DNA of 64,000 nucleotides from Thauera sp. 2A1 (lineage in GTDB: Bacteria > Pseudomonadota > Gammaproteobacteria > Burkholderiales > Rhodocyclaceae): assembly GCF_009469595.2 (NCBI RefSeq), contig NZ_SSXV01000022.1:1-64000 (forward strand). Reading direction: 5' to 3'. Shown here piece after piece: positions 15,931 through 24,866 of the stretch. The first letter of the stretch is position 1; every line of letters starts with the position of its first letter. The notes beneath the pieces are model-generated. The model searched no databases. It was given only the letters and a program-made list of their open reading frames with translations, and was not told the origin of the DNA. The position numbers and the translations under genes are program-made.

Positions 15931-17334
15931 ATGTCCGCGACAAACCACACGCCCGACCTGCAGGCGATCGACCCGGTCAATGAATGCCCGCCGGGGGGCC
16001 GCCTCTTCACCCTGGCCCTGCAGCACGTGCTGGTGATGTATGCCGGCGCGATCGCGGTGCCGCTGATCGTTGGCGGCGCGCTCAAGCTGCCCAAGGATCA
16101 GATCGCGTTGCTGATCAACTCCGACCTGCTGTGCTGTGGCCTCGTTACCATCATCCAGGCGCTGGGGGTCGGCCGCTTCGGCATCCGCCTGCCGATCATG
16201 ATGGGCGTCACCTTCGCGGCGGTCGGCCCGATGGTGGCGATGGCGACCAACCCGGCGCTCGGCATCAATGCCATCCTCGGCTCGGGCATCGCCGCCGGCC
16301 TGTTCGGCATCTTCTTCGCGCCGCTGGTGTCGCGCGCGCTGCCGCTGTTCCCACCCATCGTGACCGGCTCGATCATCGCCGTGATCGGCATCTCGCTGAT
16401 GCCGGTCGCCATCAACTGGTCCGCCGGCGGCCAGCCGAGGATCCGCGACGCGGCCACCGGCCAGTTCATCGACAACCCGGCCTACGGCTCGCTCGAATAC
16501 CTGGCGATCGCCGGCATCGTGCTGCTGATCGTGCTCGCCATCACCCGCTACGGCCGCGGCTTCATGTCGAACGTCGCGGTGCTGCTGGGCATGGCGGTGG
16601 GTTTCGCGATCTCCATCGCGATGGGCAAGGTCAGCTTCGACGGCCTGGCCGACATGCCGTGGATCTCGCTGGTGACCCCGCTGCACTTCGGCATGCCGAT
16701 CTTCGACCTCGTCTCCATCGCCACCATGTGCCTGGTCATGGTGGTCGTCATGGTCGAGTCGCTGGGCATGTTCCTCGCACTCGGCGAACTCACCGACCGC
16801 CAGCTCACACGCGAGGATCTCACCCGCGGCCTGCGCACCGACGGGCTCGGCACGCTGATCGGCGGTTTCCTGAACACCTTTCCGCACACCTCGTTTTCGC
16901 AGAACGTCGGCTTGGTGGGTGTCACCGGCGTCAAGAGCCGCTGGGTATGCGTCGTCGGTGGCGCCATCCTGATGGCCTTCGGCCTGTTCCCCAAGATGGC
17001 GCTGATCATCGCTTCGGTACCGCAGTACGTGCTTGGCGGCGCCGGCCTGGTGATGTTCGGCATGGTCGCAGCCACCGGCATCAAGATCCTGCTTTCCGCC
17101 GACCTGCGCACCAACCGCTTCAACCTTTACATCGTGGCGCTGTCGGTGGGCGCCGGGATGATCCCGATGGTGGCGCCGAAGTTCTTCCAGCAGATGCCGC
17201 ACGCGCTGGAGCCGCTGCTGCACAGCGGCATCCTGCTGGCCGCGATCACCGCGGTGGGCCTGAACCTGTTCCTCAACGGCACGCGCCGCAACGCCGGAAC
17301 CGACGATCTGATTCAGCCGAGCCACGCGCACTGA
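15931..17334 (+). CDS. NCS2 family nucleobase (xanthine/urate-type) permease
   Basis: Inner-membrane purine:proton symporter of 467 residues with about 14 TM segments. It has the early motif LALQHVLVMYAGAIAVPLIVGGAL, MVESLGMFLALGELTDR (the conserved motif carrying a substrate-binding Glu), and TFPHTSFSQNVGLVGVTGVKSRW (NxG motif). These are features of the xanthine/urate branch rather than UraA. GAGGAG precedes the ATG. It closes the purine catabolic block and probably imports urate or xanthine. A second, similar permease lies at 27883. Confidence 0.92.
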   Translation: MSATNHTPDLQAIDPVNECPPGGRLFTLALQHVLVMYAGAIAVPLIVGGALKLPKDQIALLINSDLLCCGLVTIIQALGVGRFGIRLPIMMGVTFAAVGPMVAMATNPALGINAILGSGIAAGLFGIFFAPLVSRALPLFPPIVTGSIIAVIGISLMPVAINWSAGGQPRIRDAATGQFIDNPAYGSLEYLAIAGIVLLIVLAITRYGRGFMSNVAVLLGMAVGFAISIAMGKVSFDGLADMPWISLVTPLHFGMPIFDLVSIATMCLVMVVVMVESLGMFLALGELTDRQLTREDLTRGLRTDGLGTLIGGFLNTFPHTSFSQNVGLVGVTGVKSRWVCVVGGAILMAFGLFPKMALIIASVPQYVLGGAGLVMFGMVAATGIKILLSADLRTNRFNLYIVALSVGAGMIPMVAPKFFQQMPHALEPLLHSGILLAAITAVGLNLFLNGTRRNAGTDDLIQPSHAH

Positions 17335-17347
17335 GCATCGAGGCCAG

Positions 17348-17389
17348 GCGCAGGGTGCGGTGTGCGCAGACGCACGCCGCACCCTGCGC
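17348..17389 (+). terminator. Hairpin after the NCS2 permease
   Basis: 19-bp arms (17348-17366 and 17371-17389) with one G-T wobble and a 4-base loop CAGA, 14 bp after the permease stop. It is the strongest stem in this stretch. Only ACAAAG follows, so it lacks a clear U-tract, but the position suits an end-of-operon terminator. Confidence 0.6.
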
Positions 17390-17489
17390 TACAAAGCCGC
17401 ATGCCGGGTTTGCGGGCATCACGCATCCGGAAAATGGAGATGACCGCTTGCATGGGGCGAAGATCGCAGATCGGCCGCGCCGCGACCCG

Positions 17490-18215
17490 CTACAGGCTCG
17501 CCGCCCAGGGGACCGCGTCGAAATGCAGCGCCATGCCCTCGCGGCGCCAGACCACGCCCTCGTGCTGCACGGCGAGCCACCAGGTCTGCGTGCCCGAGTC
17601 CGGCCGTGGCTGGGCGAAGGCGTCCGGGGTCAACACCGCCACGCACCAGGCCGGTTCGGGATCACGCACCGAACGGTAGACGATGGCGCCGATGCCGCCA
17701 TCGCGCGCCACGCGCGCAAAGGCCTGCGTGGCGCCGTAACCGACCGGATCGGTCCAGCGGGCGGCATCGTCCGCGAAGGGCGGCTGGCGCAGATCCACCG
17801 CCTGTGTCGCCAGGCGCACACGGAAGGCGGAATGGGCCACCGGTTCGAGCCGCTCCAGATCCACCGCGTCGCGCAGGAAGCGCCAGCGCCAGTAGCCCAG
17901 TTCCGCGCAGGCGGTGCGCACCTGCTCGGCACCGTAGAACACGCCGGGGTCGGTGGCCGCGCGAAAGCGCGATCCGCCGCGCCGCGGGTCATAGCGGAAA
18001 GGGGTGGCGAGCAGATAGTCCAGGCCCGCAACCGCCTGCGGGCGCGGCGGCTTGCTCGCATCGAGCAGCGCCTCGAGCAAGTCCTGCTCGGCCGCGTCAT
18101 CGACGATCTTCATCGTCGACGCGGTGTGCTGCGCCTCGACGATGCGCCACGCGGCCGCGGCCCATGGCCGCGCCTCAGACGAGACCGCGGGCGGCGTCCA
18201 GGTATTGAACGACAC
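17490..18215 (-). CDS. RES domain toxin (NAD+ phosphorylase family)
   Basis: Toxin of a type II system; RES proteins deplete NAD+ or ADP-ribosylate targets. The RES domain spans most of about 241 residues: WRIVEAQH near the start, then RRGGSRFRAATDPGVFYGAEQVRTACAELGYWRWRFL, which holds the conserved Arg/Tyr/Glu residues, and late WCVAVLTPDAF. No ATG is in frame near the expected start. The GTG at 18215 overlaps the antitoxin gene by 41 bp and is my best choice. Order antitoxin then toxin. Confidence 0.82.
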   Translation of the reverse strand: MSFNTWTPPAVSSEARPWAAAAWRIVEAQHTASTMKIVDDAAEQDLLEALLDASKPPRPQAVAGLDYLLATPFRYDPRRGGSRFRAATDPGVFYGAEQVRTACAELGYWRWRFLRDAVDLERLEPVAHSAFRVRLATQAVDLRQPPFADDAARWTDPVGYGATQAFARVARDGGIGAIVYRSVRDPEPAWCVAVLTPDAFAQPRPDSGTQTWWLAVQHEGVVWRREGMALHFDAVPWAASL

Positions 18216-18555
18216 GGACCAGGCCTTCGGTGCTGCGGATGAGCTCCACCGGACGCCCGTTGAGCGCCCGGTTGTCGCTGGCGAGCCACTGCCGCGCGGT
18301 GCGCTCGTCGCCGACGATGGAATCGAGCGAGCGGAACAGGCGTACGAAGAGCAAGCCGAACTCCCACTCCTTGCGGTCCTGCTCGAGCCGATAGCGCCCC
18401 GCATACAGGCGTGTGACAGTGGCGGGGCTGACGCCCAGCACCCGTGCCAGCAGCGAACGCGAGACTTCGAGCCGCTCGGCCGCGCGAGCGACGGCCTTGG
18501 TCAGCACGACCGCCGCATCCGCAGGATTGGGAATGGGCCTGGCGCTGACAGTCAT
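18175..18555 (-). CDS. Xre/ParS-type antitoxin (MbcA/ParS/Xre toxin-binding domain)
   Basis: 126 residues. The N-terminal helix-turn-helix is SRSLLARVLGVSPATVTRLYAGRY; the C-terminal DUF2384 toxin-binding region is DERTARQWLASDNRALNGRPVELIRSTEGLVRVVQYLDAARG. It neutralises the RES toxin and probably represses its own promoter. AAAGGAG precedes the ATG at 18555. The upstream region has a -10 and two TTTC-N4-GAAA dyads. Confidence 0.88.
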   Translation of the reverse strand: MTVSARPIPNPADAAVVLTKAVARAAERLEVSRSLLARVLGVSPATVTRLYAGRYRLEQDRKEWEFGLLFVRLFRSLDSIVGDERTARQWLASDNRALNGRPVELIRSTEGLVRVVQYLDAARGLV

Positions 18556-18566
18556 GGCATTCTCCT

Positions 18567-18606
18567 TTTCTTGGGAAATATTATATCGATCTTTTTTCCA
18601 TGGAAA
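18567..18606 (-). promoter_or_regulatory. Autoregulated promoter of the Xre/RES operon
   Basis: Minus strand -10 TATAAT at 18580-18585. Two dyads of the form TTTC-N4-GAAA lie at 18567-18578 and 18595-18606 (the latter is the perfect palindrome TTTCCATGGAAA), 28 bp centre to centre and on either side of the -10. A repressor bound at both would occlude RNA polymerase, as expected for Xre antitoxin autoregulation. Confidence 0.55.
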
Positions 18607-18738
18607 GACGATTTCGCGTCCCCGGCGAGACTTCGGGACAGTGCTTGATTTCCCCGCTGACATCCTCGCAACCCGCGCGCCTACGGCGTTGCGCCTGCGA
18701 TACACTCGACGCGTCTGCTTGTCGGCCATGTCCATCCC

Positions 18739-19788
18739 ATGTCCAGGCTCCGCTGCTGTCGCGCTCTGCTGGTTCCGCTGCTCGCCGCCCTTCTGCCCGG
18801 AGTGGCACTGGCGGTCGACACGCTGCGCGTATTGGCCTGGCCGGGCTATGCTGACCCCGACGTGGTGCGGATCTTCGAACAGCGTACCAGGACGAAGGTC
18901 GAGGTCACCCGCATCGATTCCGACGAAATCCTGTGGCAGAAGATCAGCCACCGGCATGCCGAGGATTTCGACGTCTTCGCCGTCAACACCGCAGAACTGC
19001 AGCGCTACATCGCCGCAAAGCTCGTGGTGCCGATCGATCTCGGCACCATTCGCAACCGCAGCGCGCAACTGCCTCGCTTTCGCGACCTCGCTGCGCTACC
19101 CGGCGTCACCTATGACGGCCAGGCCTACGCCATTCCCTACACCTATGCCGCCATGGGGCTGATCTACGACAGGCGGCAGATCGGCGAGCCACCCGCCTCC
19201 ATCGCTGCGCTGTGGGACCCGCGCTACAAGGGCAAGGTGCTCGCCTACAACAGCGGGACGCACAATTTCGCCCTCGCCGCGCAGAAGATCGGCGCCGCTT
19301 CGCCCTTCACGCTGGCCGAGCGCGACTGGGCCATCGCCGTGGATGCGCTGATCGCGCTGCGCCGCAACGTACTCACCTTCTACAGCCAACCTGAGGAGTC
19401 GGCCGAGCTGTTCGTCAGCCGCCAGGCTGCGCTGCTGTTCGCCAACTATGGCACCCAGCAACTCCATCTGCTTCGTGCGGCAGGCGCAGACGTGGGTTTC
19501 GTCCTGCCCGACGAGGGCGCCCTGGCGTGGCTCGACTGCTGGGTCATCACCCGTGGCGCGCGCGACAAGGCCCTCGCTGCAGCCTGGATCGACTACCTGC
19601 TCGAGCCCGGCCCGTCCGGACTGCTCACGACCCGTCACGGCTTGGCCAACACCCGGGTACAGCCCGAAGATCACGCTGCGGGCGACCGCCTCGCCTGGCT
19701 GCAACCGGTCGAGAGCGTCGAGCGCCGCAACCAGCTTTGGGAAAGAATCCTGTCCGGCTACCGGGCGTCGCGAGTGCTCACGCCATGA
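18739..19788 (+). CDS. PotD/PotF-like periplasmic substrate-binding protein
   Basis: 349 residues with a Sec signal peptide (CRALLVPLLAALLPGVALA, cleavage near 25) and a type II periplasmic binding fold of the spermidine/putrescine group: LRVLAWPGYADPDVVRIFEQRTRTKVEV, DFDVFAVNTAELQRYI, AIPYTYAAMGLIYDRR, and a late LPDEGALAWLDCWVI. No ABC permease or ATPase gene is nearby. The stop overlaps the start of a diguanylate cyclase gene by four bases, so it most likely acts as the ligand sensor for that protein. Confidence 0.88.
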   Translation: MSRLRCCRALLVPLLAALLPGVALAVDTLRVLAWPGYADPDVVRIFEQRTRTKVEVTRIDSDEILWQKISHRHAEDFDVFAVNTAELQRYIAAKLVVPIDLGTIRNRSAQLPRFRDLAALPGVTYDGQAYAIPYTYAAMGLIYDRRQIGEPPASIAALWDPRYKGKVLAYNSGTHNFALAAQKIGAASPFTLAERDWAIAVDALIALRRNVLTFYSQPEESAELFVSRQAALLFANYGTQQLHLLRAAGADVGFVLPDEGALAWLDCWVITRGARDKALAAAWIDYLLEPGPSGLLTTRHGLANTRVQPEDHAAGDRLAWLQPVESVERRNQLWERILSGYRASRVLTP

Positions 19789-21470
19789 GGATCGGCATCG
19801 CCGCCAAGCTCGGCCTGGTGCTGGCCCTTGTCGGCATGCTGGCGGCCGGGCTGACCGGTTTCTACGCATACACGGCCAGCAGGAAGCTGCTGATCGATTC
19901 GGCGAAGAAAGAGCTCCTCACCTCCACCCAGGTGCTCGGCCGCCGCATCCTGCAGGCGCGCGAGGAGGGCTCCCGCAATCTGCGCACCCTCGCCCACCAT
20001 CCTGCCGCCCTGGCCGCCCTGCAGCAGGCCGACCGGGCACGCGAGGACGAGCTGGCCGTCCTGTTCAGCCTGCTGATGGAGGCCAACCCGGCCTACTTCC
20101 AGATCCGCCTGATCTCCGCCGAGGACGGCGGCCTCGAGCGGGTGCGCGTCGACCGCGACGGCACGACCCTGCTGCGCGTCGACGGCGACGAACTGCAGGA
20201 GAAGGGCCATTACCCCTACGTCTTCGATGCACTGAAGATAGCTGCCGGCCAGACCTACATGTCGCGCATCGCCATCAACAACGAGCGCGGTTCGCATGCT
20301 GCGCTGGGCCAGCCCGCTGTCCAGTACGCCATGCCGGTGATGGACCCTCAGGGCATCGCGCGCGGCGTCATCGTGATCAACGTCGACCTCGATGGTGTCT
20401 TCGCACTCCTGGCGCAGGACCTGCGCCAGGAGTTCCACCTGTTCCTGACCAATCGCCAGGGCGATTTCCTGATTCACCCAGACGCGTCGCTCACCTTCGG
20501 CTTCGACAAAGGCCGGCGGATCCTCGTCCATGACGAGTTCCCCGACACCCGCGACCTGGTCGACGGCCGCGCGGCGCACGTCGTCACCACGGCAAAGGAT
20601 CGACGCTATGCGAAAAAGCCAGTGGTAGCCGCATTCATCGCCCTGCGACCGCAGGTCACGACCGACGAGAGCCAAGTGATCCTGGGCCTCGCGCAGCCCC
20701 TGGAAAAAGTGCTGAAGCAGGCCGACGCGCTGGGCATGGTCACCGTTCAGATCGTGGCGATCCTGTGCCTGGCCGGCATCCCGGTCGCCGCCGTACTGGC
20801 ACGCGCCATCACCCGCCCGATCAACGACCTCAGCGCGGCGGTCGAACACTTCTCGGATGACAGTCACACGCCCAAGCTACCGCTCGATCGCCGCGACGAA
20901 ATCGGCGTCCTGGCGCGCAGCGTCAACCTGCTGCGCAATCAGATCCACCAGCAGATTGCCGACCTGAACCGGAACCGCCGCGAGCTGGAACACCTTGCGC
21001 GCCACGACACGCTGACCGGCCTGCCGAATCGTGCGCTGTTCGACGACCGCGTCAATGTCGCCCTGTCCGCGGCCCGTCGCGAGGACACCCGCCTCGCGCT
21101 GCTGTTCATCGATCTCGACCACTTCAAGCCGATCAACGACCAGCTCGGCCATGCGGCCGGCGACCTGGTACTGAAGGCCGTGGCCGACCGCATCCTGGGA
21201 ATCATCCGCGAATCGGACACGGCGGCACGCATTGGAGGCGACGAATTCGTCGTCCTGTTGCGAAACACCCACGGCCGAGAGGATGCGGCCAATGTCGCGC
21301 AGAAGATCGCACGGGCCATCGCGCAGCCGCTGGCACTCGGCGGACAGGGTGTTTCGGTGTCAGCCAGTATCGGCATCGCGATATACCCCGAGGACGGCGC
21401 CGACGTCACCACGCTGTCGAAGAGTGCCGACCAGGCGATGTACCGTGTGAAGCAAAATGCGCGCGCTTAG
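19785..21470 (+). CDS. Membrane diguanylate cyclase (Cache-like sensor, HAMP, GGDEF)
   Basis: 561 residues. TM1 is at about 6-26, a periplasmic Cache-like domain at 30-315, TM2 at about 318-340, HAMP at 340-392 (ITRPINDLSAAVEHF), and the GGDEF domain at 400-561. The active-site GGDEF is intact at 484-488 and the inhibitory I-site RxxD is at 475-478. It should make c-di-GMP with product inhibition. There is no EAL domain. The ATG overlaps the preceding PotD-like gene (ATGA), pointing to a two-protein sensor. Confidence 0.9.
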   Translation: MRIGIAAKLGLVLALVGMLAAGLTGFYAYTASRKLLIDSAKKELLTSTQVLGRRILQAREEGSRNLRTLAHHPAALAALQQADRAREDELAVLFSLLMEANPAYFQIRLISAEDGGLERVRVDRDGTTLLRVDGDELQEKGHYPYVFDALKIAAGQTYMSRIAINNERGSHAALGQPAVQYAMPVMDPQGIARGVIVINVDLDGVFALLAQDLRQEFHLFLTNRQGDFLIHPDASLTFGFDKGRRILVHDEFPDTRDLVDGRAAHVVTTAKDRRYAKKPVVAAFIALRPQVTTDESQVILGLAQPLEKVLKQADALGMVTVQIVAILCLAGIPVAAVLARAITRPINDLSAAVEHFSDDSHTPKLPLDRRDEIGVLARSVNLLRNQIHQQIADLNRNRRELEHLARHDTLTGLPNRALFDDRVNVALSAARREDTRLALLFIDLDHFKPINDQLGHAAGDLVLKAVADRILGIIRESDTAARIGGDEFVVLLRNTHGREDAANVAQKIARAIAQPLALGGQGVSVSASIGIAIYPEDGADVTTLSKSADQAMYRVKQNARA

Positions 21471-21502
21471 GCACGCTGCAGCCACCCACGACCGATCCGC
21501 CT

Positions 21503-21520
21503 GGCGAGCCCGGGCTCGCC
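21503..21520. terminator. Palindrome after the diguanylate cyclase gene
   Basis: Perfect 18-bp palindrome GGCGAGCCCGGGCTCGCC, 33 bp past the stop at 21470. It could fold as a short hairpin terminator although no T-run follows. The rest of the gap to 21707 shows nothing recognisable. Confidence 0.35.
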
Positions 21521-21707
21521 GCGCATGCGGGCGGCGATGCTTGCGCTGGTCTACACGATCCGACACGCCACAAGTCAGCCCGCGGTCGAGATATGGGCCA
21601 GGGCGTTCCTTGCCGGCAGCGGACGATCTGCGATGACTCCACCTCGTCCGCAGCCGATGGGCGGCAAGGACGGGACGTCGAGAGCAGGCTGCCTGAAAGC
21701 CAGCCCC

Positions 21708-22379
21708 CTACCCCAGCGTCGCCGTCGCCAGCTTGGCTCCGAAACCGATGAACAAGCCGCCGACGCCGGCGGTGGCGCCCGCGGCGACGCGGTGGTGGCG
21801 GCGGAACTGGGCGGCGAGCCGGGCGCCGGCGAAGATCAGCACCGACAGGTGGATCACGCTGCACACCTGCACGATGACGCCGAGCATCAGGAAGGAGAGC
21901 CCGGGGTGCGCGTAGCCCGGGTCGACGAACTGGATGAAGAAGGACACGAAGAACAGGATCGCCTTCGGGTTCATCAGGCTGATGATCAACGCGGTGCGGA
22001 AGGGGTGCGGCGTGCCGCGGACCTTGGGATAGTCCGGCGCGGTGCCGGCGGTGGAATCCGGCGTCGCGTCGCCGCGCCGCCAGGTGGCCAGCGCACCGCG
22101 CAGCAAATTGAAGCCGACCCACGCAAGATAGGCCGCCCCCGCATACTTGATGGCCATGAACAGCTCGGGGGTGGCGCGCAGCAGCGAAGCAGTGCCGGTG
22201 ACCGCGAGCAGCATCAGGATGGTGTCACCGACGAAGATGCCGCAGGCCCCGCGGTAGCCGGCCGCGACGCCCCAGCGCGAGGCCGTCGCCATCACATAGA
22301 GGGAGTTCGGCCCCGGCAACAGCACGATGAAGACGGTGCCGAGGATGAAGGTCGTCAGGTCGGTGATGCCGTAGAACAT
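21708..22379 (-). CDS. leuE: LysE/RhtB family exporter, LeuE-like
   Basis: Amino-acid exporter of 223 residues with six TM helices. N-terminal MFYGITDLTTFILGTVFIVLLPGPNSLYVM carries the family LPGPN motif. Further segments (GYRGACGIFVGDTILMLLAVTG, SLMNPKAILFFVSFFIQFVDP) closely resemble E. coli LeuE, which exports leucine and related residues. The ATG at 22379 is chosen for the conserved start. Neighbours give no clear functional link. Confidence 0.85.
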   Translation of the reverse strand: MFYGITDLTTFILGTVFIVLLPGPNSLYVMATASRWGVAAGYRGACGIFVGDTILMLLAVTGTASLLRATPELFMAIKYAGAAYLAWVGFNLLRGALATWRRGDATPDSTAGTAPDYPKVRGTPHPFRTALIISLMNPKAILFFVSFFIQFVDPGYAHPGLSFLMLGVIVQVCSVIHLSVLIFAGARLAAQFRRHHRVAAGATAGVGGLFIGFGAKLATATLG

Positions 22380-22546
22380 CGCGTCGTCACGCTGAGAAGG
22401 ATCGGGGCGCTCACTTTGCCACGCGTCGGCGCTTCGCTCCACCCCGCGCGGCTCGCGGTCATCGCATGGCGGCCGCCGGCGCCTTCATGAAGCAGCGGCG
22501 ACATGGCGGGGCTGGCGGCAGGGGATGCTTGGGGGGAGGGGGCGAG

Positions 22547-23257
22547 CTATCGGGCCGCCTCGGCGCGTTCGAGGATACGCACCATATCGTCGTAGCCGCG
22601 CTGCCGCGCCATCTGCAGCGGCAAGACGCCGCTGCGATCGCCGATGTCGCTCCGGGCGCCGGCATCGATCAGCGCCTTCAGCGTGGCGACGTGGCGCGGA
22701 CCGCCGTCGCCGAGCACGATGGACTCGATCAGCGCGGTCCAGTGCAGATTGTTGATATGGTCCAGCGGCGCACCGGCCGCGATGAGGCGGCGCACGACGC
22801 CGTCGTGGCCAAGGTGGGCAGCGGCGATCAGCGCGGTGCCGTCGTAGCGGCTGGTGACCTGGTCGGCACGAGCACCGAGTTCCAGCAGCAGGTCGAGGGT
22901 CTGCTCGTCATCGGCCACCGCGGCGATGGTGACGGCGTCGTAGCGGTCGGCATCGAGCAGGTCGATGTTCGCCCCTGCCTGCAGCAGTGCGCGGATCGCG
23001 TCGCGCCGGCGGGCATGGGTGGCGACATGCAGGGGCGTGCGGCCCCGCCCGTCGCGTGCATCGAGCGCCGCCCCCTGGGCGACCAGGCGGGCGATCGCGG
23101 CCGCGTTGCCGGACCACGCCGCCGCGTGCAGGCCCGAGTACGCGGCAGCCTCGCGCGCCGACGGCGGCACCTGTGCCGCAGCATCCAGCGGTGCAAGACC
23201 GGCCGCCAGTCCGGCAACGACCAGCGCGGCGCCGGCAAGAAGTGTCCTGGGGGCCAT
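22547..23257 (-). CDS. Periplasmic ankyrin-repeat protein
   Basis: 236 residues with a Sec signal peptide (cleavage near APLDAAA, about 28) and five ankyrin repeats covering residues 40-230, for example GRTPLHVATHARRRDAIRALLQAGANIDL and GTALIAAAHLGHDGVVRRLIAAGAPLDH. Ankyrins mediate protein binding; the partner is unknown. The frame runs open into an upstream HbpS/GlcG-like fragment without a stop. The ATG at 23257, with GGAGG upstream, and the signal peptide mark the real start. Confidence 0.85.
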   Translation of the reverse strand: MAPRTLLAGAALVVAGLAAGLAPLDAAAQVPPSAREAAAYSGLHAAAWSGNAAAIARLVAQGAALDARDGRGRTPLHVATHARRRDAIRALLQAGANIDLLDADRYDAVTIAAVADDEQTLDLLLELGARADQVTSRYDGTALIAAAHLGHDGVVRRLIAAGAPLDHINNLHWTALIESIVLGDGGPRHVATLKALIDAGARSDIGDRSGVLPLQMARQRGYDDMVRILERAEAAR

Positions 23258-23588
23258 GGTGACTTCCCTCCTTGAAGATCGAGCGGCGCCCGGTGCCGAA
23301 GCATGCGGGCGCCCCGCTGCGCGCTTACTCAGCAGGTCGGCTGCACGTTCGATACCGGCGACCGCACACTGCTCGGCCAGGTGGCCACCGCGAGCACCGC
23401 CGACGCCGACTGCGCCAACGACTTCGTCGCCCGCCTTCACCGGCACGCCACCTCCCAGCACGAGGAAGCCCGGGATGTCGCCGAGCGTGGCGGCGCCCGC
23501 GTTCGTCTGCGAGGTTTCAAGCATGGCCGACGTGGCGTTGCGCGTCGACGCCGCGGTGTACGGAAGCGAGAAGGGGCTGCTTATTCAT
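23258..23588 (-). pseudogene. 5'-truncated HbpS/GlcG-like (DUF336) gene fragment
   Basis: In the frame continuous with the ankyrin gene, translation gives YTAASTRNATSAMLETS, then LGDIPGFLVLGGGVPVKAG and EVVGAVGVGG, then AEQCAVAGIERAADLL. These are the C-terminal motifs of the GlcG/HbpS heme-binding family (usually about 140-165 residues). The first part of the family, a start codon and a ribosome-binding site are missing, and an in-frame TGA lies just upstream. The family's usual stop has also been lost, so it reads into the ankyrin ORF. The stretch 23589-23809 holds nothing I recognise. Confidence 0.65.
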
Positions 23589-23809
23589 GCGGCTCACCGG
23601 TAGGGGATCGGCATGTCCGATCGATGAATGGAGTCTATGAATTTCCCGTGCCTCGGCCCATCCGGGCACCTACGCAGGGTGGCCTGCCCCGCTCCGTAGA
23701 AATACGGAGGTGCCCGCGACGAGCGATCCCGCCCTGTCGCCGCTCGGGCTCCGCGCACACCATGCACGCAAGACACCTGCGCAATCGGGCAGGCACGTTC
23801 GGACGGCCC

Positions 23810-24712
23810 TCATCGATCCGCCCCGGCCCGGCGGGACTGCCACAGGGCCATCACGCTGATCAGCGCCAGCGCCGTTCCGATCAGCAGCATACCGGTCAGT
23901 TCCACCGCGCCCGGGCGCTCGCCGAGTTCCAGCCACCCGGCCAGCGCGCCGATCATCGGGACGCCCAGCGTGGACAATCCGGCCAGGCCGGTGGACAGAT
24001 GCTGCAGCACGTATAGCCACAGCAACCAAGCCAGGCCGGTCGCCAGCACCGCATTGAAGGCCAGCGCGCCGAAGAAGTACGGCGTGGGATCGATCGGCCG
24101 CGATGGATGCAGCACTGCGATCACGCACAGCACAAGCGCGCCGAACAGCATCTGCCAGGCGGTCAGGGACAGCAGATCGAAGGCGTGGTCGCGGCGCATG
24201 CGCTTGGCCAGCACCGCCGAGGCCGCCCATATGAGGCCGCCGGCGATGGCCAGCAGGTTGCTGAACAGGCTCCCGCGCATCGCCCACGGCTCCAGCACCA
24301 GCACGAGGCCGAGGCCTGCGACCGCAATCGCGAACCATTGCGACCCCTTTATCCGTTCTCCCAGCAGCCACCAGGCCATCGGCAAGACCCAGAACGGCAT
24401 CGTGTACACGAGCACTGCGGTCTTGCCCGCGCCGCCCGCCACCAAAGCCCACTGGATCAGCGCGGTGAAGGCTGCCGTCTGCAGCACGCCGAGCAGCGCC
24501 ACCTGACGCAAGGCCGTGATCTTCATCGGCCGGCGCAGGATCAACAACACCAAAAACAGGGTGGCGGCGCCGAGCACGGTGCGGATGGCAGAGAAATCGA
24601 ACGGATCGACATACTGGATGACCTGCTTCATCACCACCCAGTTGTAGCCCCAGATCAAGGCCAAAAGCGTCAACGCGACGAACGCAAGGCGAGACTTGCC
24701 AGACGCAGGCAT
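23810..24712 (-). CDS. EamA/DMT family transporter
   Basis: 300-residue inner-membrane transporter with ten TM segments and two EamA domains: LLALIWGYNWVVMKQ at the start and FNAVLATGLAWLLWLYVLQHLSTGLAGLSTLGVPMIGAL in the second repeat. GGAG lies five bases before the ATG at 24712. It is the third DMT transporter of the window and closest in style to the YedA/RhaT type. Substrate unknown. A perfect 16-bp palindrome lies 139 bp upstream. Confidence 0.88.
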   Translation of the reverse strand: MPASGKSRLAFVALTLLALIWGYNWVVMKQVIQYVDPFDFSAIRTVLGAATLFLVLLILRRPMKITALRQVALLGVLQTAAFTALIQWALVAGGAGKTAVLVYTMPFWVLPMAWWLLGERIKGSQWFAIAVAGLGLVLVLEPWAMRGSLFSNLLAIAGGLIWAASAVLAKRMRRDHAFDLLSLTAWQMLFGALVLCVIAVLHPSRPIDPTPYFFGALAFNAVLATGLAWLLWLYVLQHLSTGLAGLSTLGVPMIGALAGWLELGERPGAVELTGMLLIGTALALISVMALWQSRRAGADR

Positions 24713-24850
24713 CGGATCTCCAAAGAAAAAGTCCGCGCCATTCCGCGAGGATGGCACGGTCGAAGAAATGCAGATTCAGAAAGGTCGCCGTCGTGACCGG
24801 CAAAAACGATGTTCAGGCGGAAATCATATTCCGGCAAAGAAAGATGGAGA

Positions 24851-24866
24851 TATCACGATCGTGATA
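24851..24866. promoter_or_regulatory. Perfect 16-bp palindrome upstream of the EamA gene
   Basis: TATCACGATCGTGATA is its own reverse complement, and a further half-site ATCAC lies at 24872-24876, which pairs with GTGAT of the palindrome. It sits between the racemase-like gene (ends 24972, minus) and the EamA gene (starts 24712, minus). An operator for a dimeric repressor is likely. No regulator is adjacent. Confidence 0.4.
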
